Source: Mucilaginibacter rubeus (GTDB lineage Bacteria > Bacteroidota > Bacteroidia > Sphingobacteriales > Sphingobacteriaceae). Taken from it: a DNA stretch of 64,000 nt. The translations under genes and the position numbers were made by a program. The stretch is from positions 558,001 to 622,000 of the forward strand of contig NZ_BMKD01000002.1 in NCBI RefSeq assembly GCF_014643835.1, in the 5' to 3' direction. Of the stretch, positions 47,472 to 56,175 are shown one piece after another. Below the pieces are notes generated by a model. It had not been told where the DNA came from. It saw nothing but the letters and a program-made list of their open reading frames with translations, and did not search any database. Numbering within the stretch: position 1 is the stretch's first letter; every line of letters begins with the position of its first letter.

Positions 47472-48950
47472 ATGCAAGAAAAAACTGCTCCACTAAAATC
47501 AAAATTCCCCAAGAGCGTCCCTTACATTATTGGCAATGAAGCCGCTGAACGTTTTAGCTTTTATGGCATGCGTTCCATACTTACCCTTTTTTTGGTAAAA
47601 CAATTCTTTAACCCTGCAGGTAATCCCGCGTTAGCCCAACAGGCTGATGCCCATGCCAATAAGCTGAACCATTTATTTGTTATGGTGGCTTACGCTTTAC
47701 CATTTGTAGGCGGCATGGTGGCCGACTGGTTTACCGGCAAATACAAGCTCATCCTTTATATTTCTGTAGTATATTGCTTTGGACACCTGTTGCTGGCGAT
47801 GTTTGATACAAGCCTTAGTGGCTTTGAGATAGGTATGCTTGTTGTCGCCATCGGTGCGGGTGGTATCAAATCGTGCGTTTCGGCCAACGTAGGCGACCAG
47901 TTTGATGCCAGCAACCAGGATTTGCTCTCAAAAGTTTACGGTTGGTTTTACTTTAGCATCAATGCAGGCTCTATGTTATCAACGATTGCTATCCCTACCA
48001 TTTACAAATATTACGGCCCTAAATGGGCTTTTGGTGTTCCCGGCATATTAATGGGTTTGGCAACTGTGATATTTTTTATGGGCCGCAAAAAATATGTAAA
48101 AGTGCCTCCGCAGGGCGTAAACCGAAATAACCTGGTGTTTATTACCTGGTATGCACTTACCCATTTAAGTAAAAAGAAACCAGGGCAATCATTACTTGAT
48201 ATTGCCAAAGAAAGTTATGACCCGGAACGTGTTGAAGGAGTTAAAGCGGTATACCGCGTAATTTCTGTATTCTTTTTTGCGCTGGCGTTTTGGGCTGTTT
48301 GGGACCAATGCCTTTCAGAATGGACGCTGTATGCTGCAAAAATGGATCGAAACATCAATCTTGGTTTTACCTCATTCCAGATAGAACCGGGTTCAATGTC
48401 TACATTTAATACCATTTTCCTCCTGTTATTCATCCCGCTTTTTAACTATGTGATTTATCCAAATTTAGATAAGATCGGGTTGAAAACAACACCTTTGCGC
48501 AGGCTCGGAGCGGGCTTGATTTTGACGGCGTTATCGTTTGTAGTTATCGGTTTTACACATGTAAGTATTGATCATGGTGGCTCTCCGTCAATGTGGTGGC
48601 AAGTGCTGGCCTTTTTAATATTATCAGCTGCGGAAGTATTGGTGTCAATTACCGGTTTGGAATATGCTTATACCCATTCTCCAAAATCAATGAAAAGTAC
48701 TATGTCAGGAATTTGGTTCCTGGTTGTTTCGTTTGGAAACCTGATCACCGCCCTTGTAAATGGTCTTATTGAAGACGGGGGCTGGTGGGCTGAAAATCTT
48801 AAGGGTGCCAATTACGAATGGTTTTTTGTGGCTTTCATCAGTGTATTCATCATCATATTCCTGATCGTTTCTCCACGCCTTAAAGAAAGAAATTACATTA
48901 CCGACCCTTACGTGGAAAACCAGGTTATTGCCGACACTCATAACCTGTAA
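47472..48950 (+). CDS. POT/PTR2-family peptide:proton symporter
   Basis: A 492-residue inner-membrane transporter with about 12-14 helices that imports di- and tripeptides with protons. The family motifs are present: GNEAAERFSFYGMRSILTLFL at the first helix (ExxERFxYYG-like) and GGIKSCVSANVGDQF, then FYFSINAGSM in helix 5. It is preceded by a 120-base gap and followed by a terminator. Nothing nearby suggests a specialised substrate. Confidence 0.92.
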   Translation: MQEKTAPLKSKFPKSVPYIIGNEAAERFSFYGMRSILTLFLVKQFFNPAGNPALAQQADAHANKLNHLFVMVAYALPFVGGMVADWFTGKYKLILYISVVYCFGHLLLAMFDTSLSGFEIGMLVVAIGAGGIKSCVSANVGDQFDASNQDLLSKVYGWFYFSINAGSMLSTIAIPTIYKYYGPKWAFGVPGILMGLATVIFFMGRKKYVKVPPQGVNRNNLVFITWYALTHLSKKKPGQSLLDIAKESYDPERVEGVKAVYRVISVFFFALAFWAVWDQCLSEWTLYAAKMDRNINLGFTSFQIEPGSMSTFNTIFLLLFIPLFNYVIYPNLDKIGLKTTPLRRLGAGLILTALSFVVIGFTHVSIDHGGSPSMWWQVLAFLILSAAEVLVSITGLEYAYTHSPKSMKSTMSGIWFLVVSFGNLITALVNGLIEDGGWWAENLKGANYEWFFVAFISVFIIIFLIVSPRLKERNYITDPYVENQVIADTHNL

Positions 48951-48967
48951 AATATTACCCAAAATTG

Positions 48968-48996
48968 CAGGATTGCGCAAGCTTTCCTGTTTTTTT
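48968..48996 (+). terminator. Terminator of the POT transporter gene
   Basis: CAGGA pairs with TCCTG around a 12-nt loop, followed directly by seven T, 18 bases after the stop. Confidence 0.55.
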
Positions 48997-49066
48997 GTTT
49001 TGATGCTCTGTAAATTGATTATTTTCGCACCTTAAACGTTTACATCATTTTTCAAAATACGATTCA

Positions 49067-49798
49067 GTGCCCGATAGCATAGTAATTATACCCACGTATA
49101 ACGAGAAGGAAAATATCGAGCGGATGATCCGCAAGGTATTTTCCTTGCCTCATGATTTTCATATCCTGATCATTGACGACGGATCACCCGACGGTACGCC
49201 GCAGATAGTAAAAAGTTTGCAAGCTGAATATAACGGTCGGCTTTTTATGGAAGAACGAGCCGGTAAACAGGGATTGGGCACTGCCTATATACATGGTTTT
49301 AAATGGTGTATAGCCCGCCATTACGACTATATTTTTGAGATGGATGCCGACTTTTCGCACAATCCGGATGACCTGTTGAAACTAAGGCAAGCCTGTATTG
49401 ATGGTGCCGACGCGGCAATAGGCTCCCGTTATGTAACTGGCGTAAACGTGGTAAACTGGCCCATGAGCCGGGTGTTGATGAGCTATTTTGCATCAGTATA
49501 TGTACGTTTTATAACCGGCATGAAAGTGCAAGACGCCACCGCGGGTTTTATGTGCTACAAACGCAGGGTGCTTGAAACCGTTAAGCTGGATAAAATCAAG
49601 TTTGTTGGTTACGCTTTCCAGATCGAGATGAAATATACTACCATTAAACATGGCTTTAAGCTGGTAGAAGTCCCGATTATATTTACCGACCGCACTGCCG
49701 GTACCTCCAAAATGTCGACGCGTATTTTCCGGGAAGCATTTTTAGGCGTGATCCAGATGAAGATCAACAGCATTTTCAGGAAGTACCCGGAGGGGTGA
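49067..49798 (+). CDS. Polyprenyl-phosphate mannose/glycosyl synthase (GT2)
   Basis: A 243-residue GT2 glycosyltransferase with a GTG start. It has the nucleotide-sugar block IIPTYNEKENIERMI, IIDDGSPDGTP, EMDADFSHNPDDL (catalytic metal DxD) and the later TAGFMCYKRRVLE. It lacks the extra transmembrane helices of some homologues, so it is the single-domain dolichyl-phosphate mannose synthase type, transferring a sugar to a polyprenyl carrier. The gene's stop is 5 bases before a large inverted heptamer element. Confidence 0.88.
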   Translation: MPDSIVIIPTYNEKENIERMIRKVFSLPHDFHILIIDDGSPDGTPQIVKSLQAEYNGRLFMEERAGKQGLGTAYIHGFKWCIARHYDYIFEMDADFSHNPDDLLKLRQACIDGADAAIGSRYVTGVNVVNWPMSRVLMSYFASVYVRFITGMKVQDATAGFMCYKRRVLETVKLDKIKFVGYAFQIEMKYTTIKHGFKLVEVPIIFTDRTAGTSKMSTRIFREAFLGVIQMKINSIFRKYPEG

Positions 49799-49803
49799 TT
49801 TTT

Positions 49804-49975
49804 TAAAGGTGAAAGGATAAAGGCGAAAGGTTAAAGGTTACATTACAAAACTTTAACTTTTTGTCTTTAAAGCAAATTAATCTATCCACTGAAAGAAAAA
49901 ACCTTTTGCCCTTTAGCTTTAACCTTTCGCCCCCTCAAAAGAAACAAACCTTTTACCTTTAACCTTTCACCTTTG
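49804..49975. repeat. Inverted heptamer element (TAAAGGY) after the GT2 gene
   Basis: Five consecutive 7-base units lie at 49804-49838 (TAAAGGT, GAAAGGA, TAAAGGC, GAAAGGT, TAAAGGT). Their complements lie in two four-unit blocks at 49901-49928 and 49948-49975 (for example ACCTTTA, ACCTTTC, ACCTTTG). It begins 5 bases after the stop and ends 28 bases before RuvB. The arms can pair into a long stem. Confidence 0.75.
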
Positions 49976-50003
49976 GCCTAAAAAATTACTAATTTCGTTG
50001 GCA

Positions 50004-51026
50004 ATGAATGAGCATCTTGACCCTGAACGCGAACGTCTCAGTCCGGCCGAACGTGATATTGAAAAAGTATTGCGCCCGCAGCAATTTGAAGACTTTACCG
50101 GTCAGCATAAAATATTAGCTAATTTAAAGATCTTTGTACAGGCGGCCCGCCAGCGTGGAGAGGCGCTTGATCATGTATTGCTGCATGGCCCTCCGGGTTT
50201 AGGCAAAACCACCCTTTCACACATTATCGCCAATGAAATGGGTGTAGGCATTAAGATCACCTCAGGCCCTGTTTTAGATAAACCCGGGGATTTGGCGGGT
50301 TTGCTTACCAATCTTGAAACCGGGGATATTCTTTTTATTGATGAAATTCACCGCTTAAGTCCGCTGGTTGAAGAATACCTTTACTCGGCCATGGAGGATT
50401 TTAAGATAGATATTATGCTGGAGAGCGGCCCCAATGCCCGTTCGGTACAAATTTCGCTTAATCCGTTCACCCTGGTAGGCGCAACTACCCGTTCCGGCTT
50501 GCTTACTGCGCCTCTAAGGGCCAGGTTTGGTATCAACTCGCGCCTGGAATATTATGATGCCAAACTGCTTACCACCATTGTACTACGTTCGGCGTCGATA
50601 CTAAAAACACCTATTACTGATGAAGGTGCTTATGAAATCGCCCGCCGCAGCCGTGGTACCCCCCGTATTGCCAATGCATTACTTCGCCGCACACGTGATT
50701 TCGCCCAAATCAAAGGAAATGGCAAGATTGATACGGAGATTGCCCAGTATGCATTGAACGCTTTAAATGTAGATAGTCACGGATTGGACGAAATGGACAA
50801 CAAGATCCTGCTTACCATTATTGATAAGTTTAAAGGCGGTCCGGTAGGTTTAAAAACCGTTGCAACAGCAGTTGGTGAAGACGAGGGCACAATTGAAGAG
50901 GTTTACGAACCGTTTTTAATACAGGAAGGCTTTTTAATGCGTACGGCCCGCGGCCGTGAAGCTACTGAAGCTGCCTACAAACATTTAGGAAAGATAAAGC
51001 TGGGAGGAAATCCATCCTTATTTTGA
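50004..51026 (+). CDS. ruvB: Holliday junction branch-migration helicase RuvB
   Basis: A 340-residue AAA+ motor of the RuvAB complex. It has Walker [10 protein letters not shown], Walker B LFIDEIHR, the sensor/arginine region ([18 protein letters not shown]) and a C-terminal winged-helix domain ending [11 protein letters not shown]. The ATG at 50004 starts the usual [10 protein letters not shown]. It lies downstream of a repeat-rich gap and is followed by an unrelated oxidoreductase gene 26 bases later. ruvA and ruvC are not in the window. Confidence 0.97.
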   Translation: MNEHLDPERERLSPAERDIEKVLRPQQFEDFTGQHKILANLKIFVQAARQRGEALDHVLLHGPPGLGKTTLSHIIANEMGVGIKITSGPVLDKPGDLAGLLTNLETGDILFIDEIHRLSPLVEEYLYSAMEDFKIDIMLESGPNARSVQISLNPFTLVGATTRSGLLTAPLRARFGINSRLEYYDAKLLTTIVLRSASILKTPITDEGAYEIARRSRGTPRIANALLRRTRDFAQIKGNGKIDTEIAQYALNALNVDSHGLDEMDNKILLTIIDKFKGGPVGLKTVATAVGEDEGTIEEVYEPFLIQEGFLMRTARGREATEAAYKHLGKIKLGGNPSLF

Positions 51027-51052
51027 GATAAACGTATACATCGCCACCAATC

Positions 51053-52249
51053 ATGAAAACCAAATTAAAACTACTGCTCACTACTACTACGCTCTTTTTA
51101 AGCTGCATAACTATCGCATCGGCACAAACAACACCACCACCACCAGGTACAGCACCAGCCCCTTCGGTTACGGCACCTACCGATTCAGTTAACAAGGCAA
51201 AAAAAGACACCATACCCGTGATACACAAGCCCGTACCGACGCTAAAAGTAGGTATTATGGGCTTAAACCATGACCATATCCACCTCATATTAAGTGAGTA
51301 CCGAAAGGGAAACGTAAATATTGTAGGCATTGCCGAACCCGATAAAAAGCTTTGGGAAAAATTTGGCAAAGCATATAACCTGCCCGATTCCCTGTTTTTT
51401 GATGACCTAAGGAAAATGTGCACCACCCGTAAGCCTGCTATTGTGTTGGGTTACAACGCTGTTGGCAAACATGTGGATATTGTGGAGACCTGCGCACCCT
51501 TAGGTATTTCAGTAATGGTTGAAAAACCGCTGGCCGCCACCCTTGAGCAGGCTAAACGCATGGAGTTTCTGGCCCTTAAATACTACGTCAAAGTATTAAC
51601 AAATTATGAAACTACCTGGTACCCATCCTTTCAGGATGTTTATAATACCGTTAAGCAGGACAGCATAGGTTTGATCCGTAAAATGGTGGTGCATGACGGG
51701 CACCAGGGGCCACGCGAAATTGGCTGCAGCGAGGACTTTTTGAGCTGGTTAACAGATCCTGTATTAAATGGTGCAGGCGCCCTGAATGATTTTGGTTGCT
51801 ATGGCGCTGATTTGATGACCTGGCTAATGAAGGGCCAGCGCCCGATAGCAGTAACCGCTATCGCAAGGCATTATAAACCAACCGTATATCCGAAGGTTGA
51901 GGATGATGCCACCATATTGGTTGAATACGCCAATGCCACCGGGCAGATTGAAGCCTCCTGGAACTGGCCTTTCAGTATCAAGGACATGGAGATTTTCGGT
52001 GCTAAGGGTTATATCCATGCCTTCGATAAGGATAGTGTTGAAATAAGAGTTAATAACCGTGTAAGAGGTTATAAAGCTGTCCCACTGGTAGCCCCAGCTG
52101 ATGCGCCGGTAGCCTATTTTACTTCGGCCCTCGCAAATCCGCTCAGGCACCCGGATGACCGTTCATCATTAAAATACAATATGATTGTTATGCAAATCCT
52201 GGATGCCGCCAAGCGGTCAATAAAAGAAGGAAAGCGTATAGTTTTATAA
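51053..52249 (+). CDS. Exported Gfo/Idh/MocA-type oxidoreductase
   Basis: A 398-residue protein with a Sec signal peptide (TIASAQ) and a Pro/Thr-rich linker (about 25-65), then a Rossmann-type NAD(P)-binding domain (LKVGIMGLNHDHIHLIL at about 64) and a Gfo/Idh C-terminal domain. The conserved catalytic VEKPLA is present. The family normally works in the cytoplasm on sugars, so export is noteworthy; periplasmic members often use a tightly bound cofactor. It is followed 17 bases later by a lipoprotein gene. Confidence 0.85.
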   Translation: MKTKLKLLLTTTTLFLSCITIASAQTTPPPPGTAPAPSVTAPTDSVNKAKKDTIPVIHKPVPTLKVGIMGLNHDHIHLILSEYRKGNVNIVGIAEPDKKLWEKFGKAYNLPDSLFFDDLRKMCTTRKPAIVLGYNAVGKHVDIVETCAPLGISVMVEKPLAATLEQAKRMEFLALKYYVKVLTNYETTWYPSFQDVYNTVKQDSIGLIRKMVVHDGHQGPREIGCSEDFLSWLTDPVLNGAGALNDFGCYGADLMTWLMKGQRPIAVTAIARHYKPTVYPKVEDDATILVEYANATGQIEASWNWPFSIKDMEIFGAKGYIHAFDKDSVEIRVNNRVRGYKAVPLVAPADAPVAYFTSALANPLRHPDDRSSLKYNMIVMQILDAAKRSIKEGKRIVL

Positions 52250-52266
52250 CAAACACAACAGGGCCG

Positions 52267-53145
52267 ATGAAATACATAACTTTATTACTGTTATTTTCCT
52301 CGGCCTTGTTAAGCTGCAGAACCAAAAAAGACAAAGCATCCGCTGAGATTTACCCAACGGTTAGTTACTTAAAGATCAAACTTGATGCTGCCGGGCACCT
52401 GCCTGCCAATCCCTACATATTAAGGTTTAAAAACGACAAAAAGGAGATTGTTTTTTGTGGCGTTAACCATTTGCCGGATAACAACGACACCGAAAATCCG
52501 ATGTTTAAGGGGATCAAAAAGGCATTTTTTGAATTCAGACCTGATGTATGTGTTAACGAAGGAGGAGATGTTTCAAAAAAGGTTTTCGCCTCAAAAAAAG
52601 AAGCCATTCAAAAAGATGGTGAAATAGGGCTTACCAAAACCCTTGCAGATAGCCTTAAAATTATAACCGTTAACGGCGACATGACCGATAGCCTTGAATT
52701 TAAAGAGCTATTGAAGAGATACACTACCAGCGAATTTTTAGCTTATATAGTTACCGAACGTTTTATGTGGGGCCAACGGCTTCCTGTTACCGATAGCGCG
52801 GCATTTAAAGCAAATTATGCTAAATTTATACAAGGCTATATCATGAAAACAGGTGGAGTAAAGCTTTCACCTGCTGAGCAAACCCTGGATTATTTTGAAG
52901 CCGCCTATCAAAAACTGCTTAACCGCCCTTTTAAGCTCGAGGAGCTGGAACCTACCAATCCGTTTGACCCCAAAGGAAAATTTCAGGAAATTGGCAGAGC
53001 CTCCAAAGAGATCAGGGATCAAAGCCTGCTTCGCACCATTGACAATCTGCTTAAAACCCATAACAAAGTGTTTGTAGTTTTTGGCGGATGGCACCTGCTT
53101 ACATGCGAGCCGGGCCTGAAGCAGATCATCAATAAAAGCGAATAA
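52267..53145 (+). CDS. Lipoprotein, possible TraB/GumN-like fold
   Basis: A 292-residue lipoprotein (Cys17, ALLSCRTK). Three spots resemble TraB/GumN-type proteins: IVFCGVNHLP near the start, VCVNEGG in the middle and a C-terminal VVFGGWHLLTCEPGLKQI. This match is weak and the true function is unknown. It is probably co-transcribed with the upstream exported Gfo/Idh gene and precedes a polysaccharide deacetylase by 115 bases. Confidence 0.5.
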   Translation: MKYITLLLLFSSALLSCRTKKDKASAEIYPTVSYLKIKLDAAGHLPANPYILRFKNDKKEIVFCGVNHLPDNNDTENPMFKGIKKAFFEFRPDVCVNEGGDVSKKVFASKKEAIQKDGEIGLTKTLADSLKIITVNGDMTDSLEFKELLKRYTTSEFLAYIVTERFMWGQRLPVTDSAAFKANYAKFIQGYIMKTGGVKLSPAEQTLDYFEAAYQKLLNRPFKLEELEPTNPFDPKGKFQEIGRASKEIRDQSLLRTIDNLLKTHNKVFVVFGGWHLLTCEPGLKQIINKSE

Positions 53146-53260
53146 TTATCCGGTTATCATACTTAAAGTCTTAATTAATTTTGTTTACATCGCAAGGCTT
53201 GCGTGTTATATAATTATTATTTTAGCTGCCGTTAATTAAGGAATAAAACCAACCTATAAT

Positions 53261-54148
53261 ATGATAAAACAAACGTTAGCCATGCTGGCCCTTTGTGCTT
53301 TCGGCGCTGTTTCATGCCAGTCGAAGCCATCAGATAAATCAACTACTGCTGCCCCTGTTGCCGAAGTTCCGGCTGCCAATGCAACATCACAGGGTGATGC
53401 GGCCGCTATTTTAGCCCGCAAACAGGTACCTATCCTCTGCTACCACCAAATCCGCGACTGGAAGCCTACCGATTCAAAAAACGCTAAAGATTATATAGTT
53501 CAGGTTGCTGCTTTTAAAGAGCACATCAAAATGCTGGCCGACAGCGGTTACCATACCATACTGCCCGATCAGCTTTATGCATACCTTACCAAGGGCGCGC
53601 CGCTGCCTAAAAAGCCTATCATGCTTACGTTTGATGATACTGACCTTGATCAGTTCACCATTGCCAATCCTACCCTTAAAAAGTATGGTTTTAAGGCAGT
53701 TTATTTTGTGATGACCGTATCGTTAGGCCGTCCGCATTACATGACCAAAGAGCAGGTAAAACAACTATCTGACGAAGGTAACGTTATTGCCAGCCACACC
53801 TGGGACCACCACCGTGTTGACCGTTATTCACATACATCAACCCTTAAGATCATCGGCAAAAATGGTAAAATAACCAATCGCCCGGTGGACGACTGGGTTA
53901 CCCAAATCGAAAAACCAACTAAAACATTGGAAGAAATCACCGGCAAAAAAATGGACTACTTTGCTTATCCGTTTGGTATCTGGAACAAAGCCGCTTTACC
54001 TGAACTTAGGAAACGTGGTTTTAAAATGGCTTTCCAATTAGCTGATAAACGTGATCAAGCCGATCCATTAATGACTGTGCGCCGGATTTTGGATAGCGGG
54101 TACTGGAGCGCTAAAACGTTAAGCAACAGTATCAGGAACAGCTTTTAG
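53261..54148 (+). CDS. Polysaccharide deacetylase lipoprotein (NodB fold)
   Basis: A 295-residue lipoprotein (Cys19, GAVSCQSK) with a carbohydrate-esterase-4 domain that removes N- or O-acetyl groups from cell-wall or surface polysaccharide. Visible motifs: MLTFDDTD (catalytic base and metal Asp), SHTWDHH (two metal His) and the C-terminal FAYPFGIWNK. The gene is followed by a stop-flanking inverted element and an internal terminator. Confidence 0.88.
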   Translation: MIKQTLAMLALCAFGAVSCQSKPSDKSTTAAPVAEVPAANATSQGDAAAILARKQVPILCYHQIRDWKPTDSKNAKDYIVQVAAFKEHIKMLADSGYHTILPDQLYAYLTKGAPLPKKPIMLTFDDTDLDQFTIANPTLKKYGFKAVYFVMTVSLGRPHYMTKEQVKQLSDEGNVIASHTWDHHRVDRYSHTSTLKIIGKNGKITNRPVDDWVTQIEKPTKTLEEITGKKMDYFAYPFGIWNKAALPELRKRGFKMAFQLADKRDQADPLMTVRRILDSGYWSAKTLSNSIRNSF

Positions 54149-54151
54149 CCC

Positions 54152-54303
54152 CCGCCCCCTTAAAGGGGAGATACGGAGGATATTTAAATAAGAAATGCCG
54201 GCTCAAAGAGTTGGCATTTCTTGTTTTCTGCCATCTATTTAGGCATAGCCATCAATTTAAGGACTAAAAAGCTGGGAACTTGCGATTCCCCTTTTGGGGG
54301 CGG
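54152..54303. repeat. GC-rich inverted element between two stop codons
   Basis: CCGCCCCC-TTAAA-GGGG (54152-54168) and CCCC-TTTT-GGGGGCGG (54288-54303) are near-perfect inverted copies. They enclose the gap between the stop of the plus-strand deacetylase (54148) and the stop of the minus-strand gene (54309). A separate terminator hairpin lies between the arms. Confidence 0.6.
54190..54227 (+). terminator. Terminator between convergent genes
   Basis: A perfect 10-bp stem AAGAAATGCC / GGCATTTCTT with a 13-nt loop, then GTTTT, inside the inverted element. Confidence 0.75.
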
Positions 54304-54308
54304 ACGCC

Positions 54309-54497
54309 TCACAAATCCTCACCCGCCGGGCCTTGCCCTTTGTTTGACGACGGCATTTTGCTAATATCCTTTTCGTCGGGTTTTAAATGAACTATCTCGG
54401 CTATTATGGTATCATCACCGGTATTTTCACCTAACTCATCATTGTGCAGATCTGAATCATCATTATTCATAGCTGCTCTTTCATCTATAGTTTCCAT
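54309..54497 (-). CDS. Small acidic protein, unknown
   Basis: A 62-residue acidic, disordered-looking protein (METIDERAAMNNDDSDLHNDELGENTGDD) with one short hydrophobic stretch (TIIAEIVHL). No domain is recognised. It lies 8 bases after the SpoIIAA-like gene on the same strand, so it is the second gene of that unit. It could be a real conserved small protein, but the evidence is thin. Confidence 0.45.
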   Translation of the reverse strand: METIDERAAMNNDDSDLHNDELGENTGDDTIIAEIVHLKPDEKDISKMPSSNKGQGPAGEDL

Positions 54498-54505
54498 AAT
54501 GATAT

Positions 54506-54874
54506 TTATTTATTTCCTGTTATCCATTTTACGGCTTCGTCTAATTCTTCCAGCCTATAGCCTGCAAACTTGCCCGGTAAAATATATTTAAACAAATGAC
54601 TGAACTCCCGAACACCGTCCTGATCGGTTACAACAGCAACTTTGTTCCATCGGGTAAAATATTTAAGGCCCAGCCTGATATTACCGCACCAGGCACCTGC
54701 TGTAAAATTTTTAATATTAGTTTCCAGCACCAGTAAAAAGTTTATCCGCCCGGTTTGTTTTACCTGTTGCTCAAGCAATGGTCGTAAAGCCCTTTCATAA
54801 TCGCCAATAGTAACGTGGCCTGCTGCATGCATCCCTAACACATGCGCAGGCAAATATTTAATATGCTCAAGCAT
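54506..54874 (-). CDS. SpoIIAA-like/STAS family protein
   Basis: A 122-residue protein of the SpoIIAA-like (STAS/SEC14-like) family. It opens LEHIKYLPAHVLGMHAAGHVTIGDYER and contains FLLVLETNIKNFTAG, then VAVVTDQDGVREF and the typical C-terminal RLEELDEAVKWITG. Homologues are often encoded near sugar or stress genes. It forms a two-gene unit with the small acidic gene 8 bases downstream. Confidence 0.82.
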   Translation of the reverse strand: MLEHIKYLPAHVLGMHAAGHVTIGDYERALRPLLEQQVKQTGRINFLLVLETNIKNFTAGAWCGNIRLGLKYFTRWNKVAVVTDQDGVREFSHLFKYILPGKFAGYRLEELDEAVKWITGNK

Positions 54875-55044
54875 GCTATAAATTCTTATTTTTTAATCAG
54901 ATACAAAAACTGAACCAATAGTAAACTTATAGCAAAACGGAGTAAAGTATAATAACGAATAATGTGCTTATGCAAGTATACAAACCTGATTGGGGGGGCG
55001 TCTCTGTACACTCACCAATTTCAATTTATAGTATCTTTGCACAA

Positions 55045-55983
55045 ATGCAGCAAAACAAATCAACATACAGTCAACTCATTAAAAACGAGGCGCAAAAACT
55101 TGGCTTTCTGTTTTGCGGCATCGCCAGGGCTGATTTTTTGGAAGACGAAGCTCCACGCCTTGAAGCCTGGCTTAATAAAAACATGCATGGCGAAATGGCG
55201 TACATGGAGAACCATTTTGATAAGCGCCTTGACCCTCGTTTGTTGGTTGATGGGGCAAAATCTGTCATCTCGCTTGGTATAAATTACTATACCGATCAGC
55301 AACAGGATGATCCGTTATCGCCCAAAATCTCTAAATACGCTTATGGAATTGACTACCACACGGTGATTAAAGATAAGCTGAGGCTATTACTGCAAATCAT
55401 TAATGATAAAATTGGTGAAGTAGGCGGCCGTGCGTTTGTTGATTCGGCTCCAGTACTTGATAAGGCATGGGCACGTAAAGCAGGAATGGGCTGGATTGGC
55501 AAAAACAGCAACCTGCTCAACAAAAAAGCCGGCTCGTTCTTTTTCCTGGCCGAACTGATCATTGACCTTGAACTGGAATACGATATAGCCCCCACAGCCG
55601 ATCATTGCGGCACCTGCACCAATTGTATCGACGCCTGCCCTACCGATGCTATAGTTGGCCCATATGTGGTTGATGGCAGCCGCTGCATCTCCTATTTAAC
55701 CATCGAGCTTAAAAATGAAATTCCGCAGGAGTTTAAAGGCAAGATGGATAACTGGATGTTTGGCTGCGATGTTTGTCAGGATGTTTGCCCCTGGAACCGT
55801 TTCTCGGTGCTTAATACCGAGCCGGCCTTTACTCCGCACCCCGATTTGCTACACTTGAAAACTACCGACTGGCAGGACATTACCCAGGATATTTTTCAAA
55901 AAGTATTCAAAAACTCGGCTGTTAAACGCACGAAATTTAGCGGGCTAAAAAGGAATATTGATTTTTTAAAGGCTAAAGGCTAA
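55045..55983 (+). CDS. queG: Epoxyqueuosine reductase QueG
   Basis: A 312-residue cobalamin-dependent enzyme that reduces epoxyqueuosine to queuosine in tRNA. It has the N-terminal queG domain ([30 protein letters not shown]-like), two 4Fe-4S motifs ([12 protein letters not shown] and [11 protein letters not shown]) and a C-terminal helical region. The ATG at 55045 matches the family start; an upstream in-frame ATG at 54964 adds an unlikely leader. Its last four codons and stop fall inside a 7-bp tandem repeat. Confidence 0.92.
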   Translation: MQQNKSTYSQLIKNEAQKLGFLFCGIARADFLEDEAPRLEAWLNKNMHGEMAYMENHFDKRLDPRLLVDGAKSVISLGINYYTDQQQDDPLSPKISKYAYGIDYHTVIKDKLRLLLQIINDKIGEVGGRAFVDSAPVLDKAWARKAGMGWIGKNSNLLNKKAGSFFFLAELIIDLELEYDIAPTADHCGTCTNCIDACPTDAIVGPYVVDGSRCISYLTIELKNEIPQEFKGKMDNWMFGCDVCQDVCPWNRFSVLNTEPAFTPHPDLLHLKTTDWQDITQDIFQKVFKNSAVKRTKFSGLKRNIDFLKAKG

Positions 55984-56048
55984 AGGCTAAAGGCTAAAGG
56001 CTAAAGGCTAAAGGCTAAAGGCTAAAGGCTAAAGGCTAAAGGCTAAAG
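55967..56048. repeat. TAAAGGC tandem repeat overlapping the 3' end of queG
   Basis: Eleven perfect tandem copies of the heptamer TAAAGGC, plus a partial twelfth. The repeat supplies the last codons and stop of queG and runs 65 bases beyond. The same unit occurs in the inverted element at 49804. No inverted arm is present here. Confidence 0.85.
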
Positions 56049-56088
56049 TTGAACGAATCCATGAAGCTTAGGTTTCAGAATATTATCA

Positions 56089-56123
56089 ACAAAAAGCCCT
56101 TGCACAAATACCTGCAAGGGCTT
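56089..56123 (-). terminator. Terminator of the exonuclease gene
   Basis: On the minus strand a perfect 11-bp stem (AAGCCCTTGCA / TGCAAGGGCTT) with an 8-nt loop is followed by TTTTTG, about 50 bases after the stop at 56176. Confidence 0.8.
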
Positions 56124-56175
56124 CATAAAAAATCCTGAAAATCCTTTAATCCTAAAAATCAGGGTTCAGACAAAT

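Noticed and set aside
54964-55044. Longer N-terminus for QueG
   Set aside because: The extra 27 residues do not match the family, and the ATG at 55045 begins the conserved region.
55967-56048. CRISPR-like array
   Set aside because: The unit is a 7-base tandem with no spacers; no cas genes are present.
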